The notes under the pieces: model-generated
The model's database searches: none
Seen by the model: only the letters and a program-made list of their open reading frames with translations
Told to the model about the DNA's origin: nothing
Made by a program: the position numbers and the translations under genes
DNA from: Sphingomonas sp. SCN 67-18
Lineage (GTDB): Bacteria; Pseudomonadota; Alphaproteobacteria; Sphingomonadales; Sphingomonadaceae
Direction of reading: 5' to 3'
Assembly: GCF_001724715.1 (NCBI RefSeq)
Contig: NZ_MEFG01000018.1
Coordinates: 1 to 64,000 of the forward strand
Length of the DNA stretch: 64,000 nucleotides
Part shown: positions 62,318-64,000 of the stretch, in pieces
Position numbering within the stretch: the first letter of the stretch is position 1
How the letters are laid out: each line of letters opens with the position of its first letter

Positions 62318-64000
62318 GTGACGAAGCCCGCCCCCGAATCCCCCGCCGGCGAGACGATCGACTGGCGCACGCTGCTTGGCCTTTCCGAACCGCAAAATGC
62401 GGACTGGAGCCAGGTCCGCGCCGCGCAAATCGAAAAAGTCCAGCAATTCATGATGACCCGCTTCATCGCCGAAGTGATGGGGGCGATCCTGATCGTCATC
62501 CTGCTCGGCGGTTTCGCGCCCACCCCGCTGCTGGCGGGCTGGTTCGGCGTCGCCATGCTCTCCGCCATCGGCCTGGTGCTCAGCCGGATGCGCGCGCGCG
62601 ACTGGCGGGCCGGCACCGCGTCCCGCCGCGAACTGCACCGCGAGACGCTGCAATCCATGTGGTCCGGGGTCGTCTGGGGGGCGCCGCCCATCCTCTTCGC
62701 CGGGGTCGGCGGGCTTGAACAGCAACTGGCGCTGTGGACCACATCGGTCTCGCTGATGGCGGGCGCGGCGCTGCTGCTCTCCGCCATTCCGCTCGGCACG
62801 GTCGGTTTCCTCGCGCTGGTCGGCGCGGGCGTCTCGGCGATGATGTTCAAGCTGCACATGCCGCTGCTCGGCGTCGCGGGCATCACCCTCACCTTCATGC
62901 TCATCAACAACTGCATCGCCAGCGCGCGCTCCTTCCTGCTCCACAAGGCCGCATCGCTGGCGCTGGTGGAAAAGGGCGAGGTCGTCAGCCTGCTGCTGCG
63001 CGAGTTCGAGGAAGGCGACGCCGACTGGCTGTGGCAGATCGACGCCGCCAAGAGCCTCACCCATGTCTCGAAACGACTGGCCTATTCGCTGGGCGAGGAC
63101 GCGCTGGCGCTGGAAGGCCGGCCCTTCCTGCAGATGCTGGCGGGCGACAGCTGGGAATCGGGCAATTTCTCCGCGCCGCTGCGCGAACTGGCCGAAAAGC
63201 TGAAGCACCGCGAAAGCTTCAGCGATCTCATCCTGCCGGTCACGGTCAAGGGCGAAACCCGCTGGTGGGAATTGTCCGCCTCGCCGCGCCTCGACGAACG
63301 CGGCGCGTTCCTGGGCTTCCGCGGCGTCGGCTCTGACGTGACGGCCGAACGCCATTCCGCGGACAAGATCAACCGCATGGCCCGTTTCGACACGCTGACC
63401 GGCCTGCCCAACCGCCTGCAGGTCACCGAAGCGCTCGGCCAGGCGATGGCGGATGCGGAACGCTGGCGCGGCCGCTGCGCCTTCATGATGATCGATCTGG
63501 ATCGCTTCAAGGCGGTCAACGACACGCTCGGCCACCCGATCGGCGACCGGCTGCTCGGCCGCGTCTCGGAACGGCTGCGCCAGGTGATGACCGAAAACGA
63601 GATGTGCGGCCGGCTCGGCGGCGACGAATTCGCCGTGGTCGTGCGCGATGCGTCGGACGGCGTCCGGCTGGAAAAGCTGGCCCGCACCATCATCGAGGAA
63701 CTGTCGCGCCCCTATGAGGTGGACCAGCATACCCTCTATATCGGCGCCAGCGTCGGCACCGCCATCGGCCCGCGCGACGGCCGCTCGGTGGAAATGCTGA
63801 TCCGCTCTGCCGATCTCGCGCTCTACCGCTCAAAGGATGCGGGCGGCGGCGCCTATCACGCCTATGAGCCGCAACTCCACGTCCATGCGGAGGAACGGCG
63901 CGTACTGGAAATCGCGCTCCGCAAGGCGCTGGAAAAGGGTGAGCTGCACATCCACTACCAGCCGGTCGTCTCCGCCGACGATGCGGTGATCGAGGGGTTC
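62318..64000 (+). CDS. membrane GGDEF/EAL cyclic-di-GMP protein, N-terminal part
   Basis: 561 residues are visible from GTG 62318; the right edge cuts the EAL domain. About five hydrophobic spans (residues about 45-215), a PAS domain (DADWLWQIDAAKSLTHVSKR), then a GGDEF domain with the intact active site RLGGDEFAVVV and FMMIDLDRFKAVNDTLGH. The inhibitory site RxxD before it reads T-E-N-E, so product feedback is probably lost. EAL begins HIHYQPVVSADDAVIEGF at the edge. Whether it makes or degrades c-di-GMP depends on residues beyond the window. No strong ribosome site is seen. Confidence 0.9.
   Translation, partial: MTKPAPESPAGETIDWRTLLGLSEPQNADWSQVRAAQIEKVQQFMMTRFIAEVMGAILIVILLGGFAPTPLLAGWFGVAMLSAIGLVLSRMRARDWRAGTASRRELHRETLQSMWSGVVWGAPPILFAGVGGLEQQLALWTTSVSLMAGAALLLSAIPLGTVGFLALVGAGVSAMMFKLHMPLLGVAGITLTFMLINNCIASARSFLLHKAASLALVEKGEVVSLLLREFEEGDADWLWQIDAAKSLTHVSKRLAYSLGEDALALEGRPFLQMLAGDSWESGNFSAPLRELAEKLKHRESFSDLILPVTVKGETRWWELSASPRLDERGAFLGFRGVGSDVTAERHSADKINRMARFDTLTGLPNRLQVTEALGQAMADAERWRGRCAFMMIDLDRFKAVNDTLGHPIGDRLLGRVSERLRQVMTENEMCGRLGGDEFAVVVRDASDGVRLEKLARTIIEELSRPYEVDQHTLYIGASVGTAIGPRDGRSVEMLIRSADLALYRSKDAGGGAYHAYEPQLHVHAEERRVLEIALRKALEKGELHIHYQPVVSADDAVIEGF

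Noticed and set aside
62225-63730. 501-codon open frame opposite the GGDEF protein
   Set aside because: Antisense shadow; the plus strand carries intact PAS and GGDEF domains.

Overview
The window is high-GC (roughly two thirds G+C by eye), gene-dense chromosome. It probably comes from a sphingomonad (Alphaproteobacteria, Sphingomonadales). The evidence is CpdR, DUF1013/TrcR, DUF1192, DUF2155 and NDUFA12 proteins, a Zymomonas-like Tgt, the aat/DUF2155/NDUFA12 neighbourhood, gene-transfer-agent tail remnants and a suhB/MmgR-type sRNA. No insertion sequence, integrase, CRISPR array or rRNA was seen. Most genes are housekeeping, and many starts are coupled by ATGA or GTGA overlaps.

Layout. 1-5.6 kb (minus): a secreted amidohydrolase cluster, whose middle gene has an in-frame TGA, and an APC permease. 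5.9-10.7 kb (plus): sensor kinase, OmpR-type regulator, PQQ alcohol dehydrogenase and a pentapeptide-repeat protein. 10.7-12.6 kb: an orphan terminator with a tiny ORF, tRNA-Val(GAC), CpdR, an N-formylglutamate amidohydrolase and the sRNA with its own promoter. 12.6-17.2 kb: SapC, FAD-linked oxidase, a small secreted protein and a DEAD-box helicase. 17.3-23.8 kb (minus): tgt, queA, cyclophilin, coaD, ispA and xseB, interrupted by a lipoprotein and a MarR-GNAT fusion. 23.9-34.5 kb: aldehyde dehydrogenase, MFS transporter, acyl-CoA ligase, MBL hydrolase, TrcR, quinone oxidoreductase and clpA. 34.6-44.7 kb: lectin-like protein, dienelactone hydrolase, GST, Bax-inhibitor-1, ThpR, LMW phosphatase, MFS, SodC, WecB, hemerythrin and UDP-glucose dehydrogenase. 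44.8-49.3 kb: an OmpA protein with 26 consecutive prolines, GTA tail remnants and two related lipoproteins. 49.3-53.9 kb: TonB receptor, small exported protein, MbnH-like diheme protein and a ModE-type regulator, with a ModE-box-like dyad in the divergent promoter. 54-64 kb: pyrG, secG, CHRD, aat, DUF2155, NDUFA12, DUF192, double cold-shock protein, recX, fatty acyl-AMP ligase and a GGDEF/EAL protein cut by the edge.

Two things stand out. First, 3' gene ends have been tandemly copied into the junctions of three convergent gene pairs (36.9, 43.1 and 53.1 kb). In two of these the unit is the junction itself, carrying the ends of both genes; the largest has five degenerate units of 102-112 bp. 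Second, the 49-54 kb locus looks like a self-contained ModE-regulated TonB-dependent metal or oxyanion uptake system with an MbnH-like partner. Other points of note are a Tgt lacking its three zinc cysteines, a premature stop in an amidohydrolase, and OmpR-style direct repeats upstream of the PQQ dehydrogenase.
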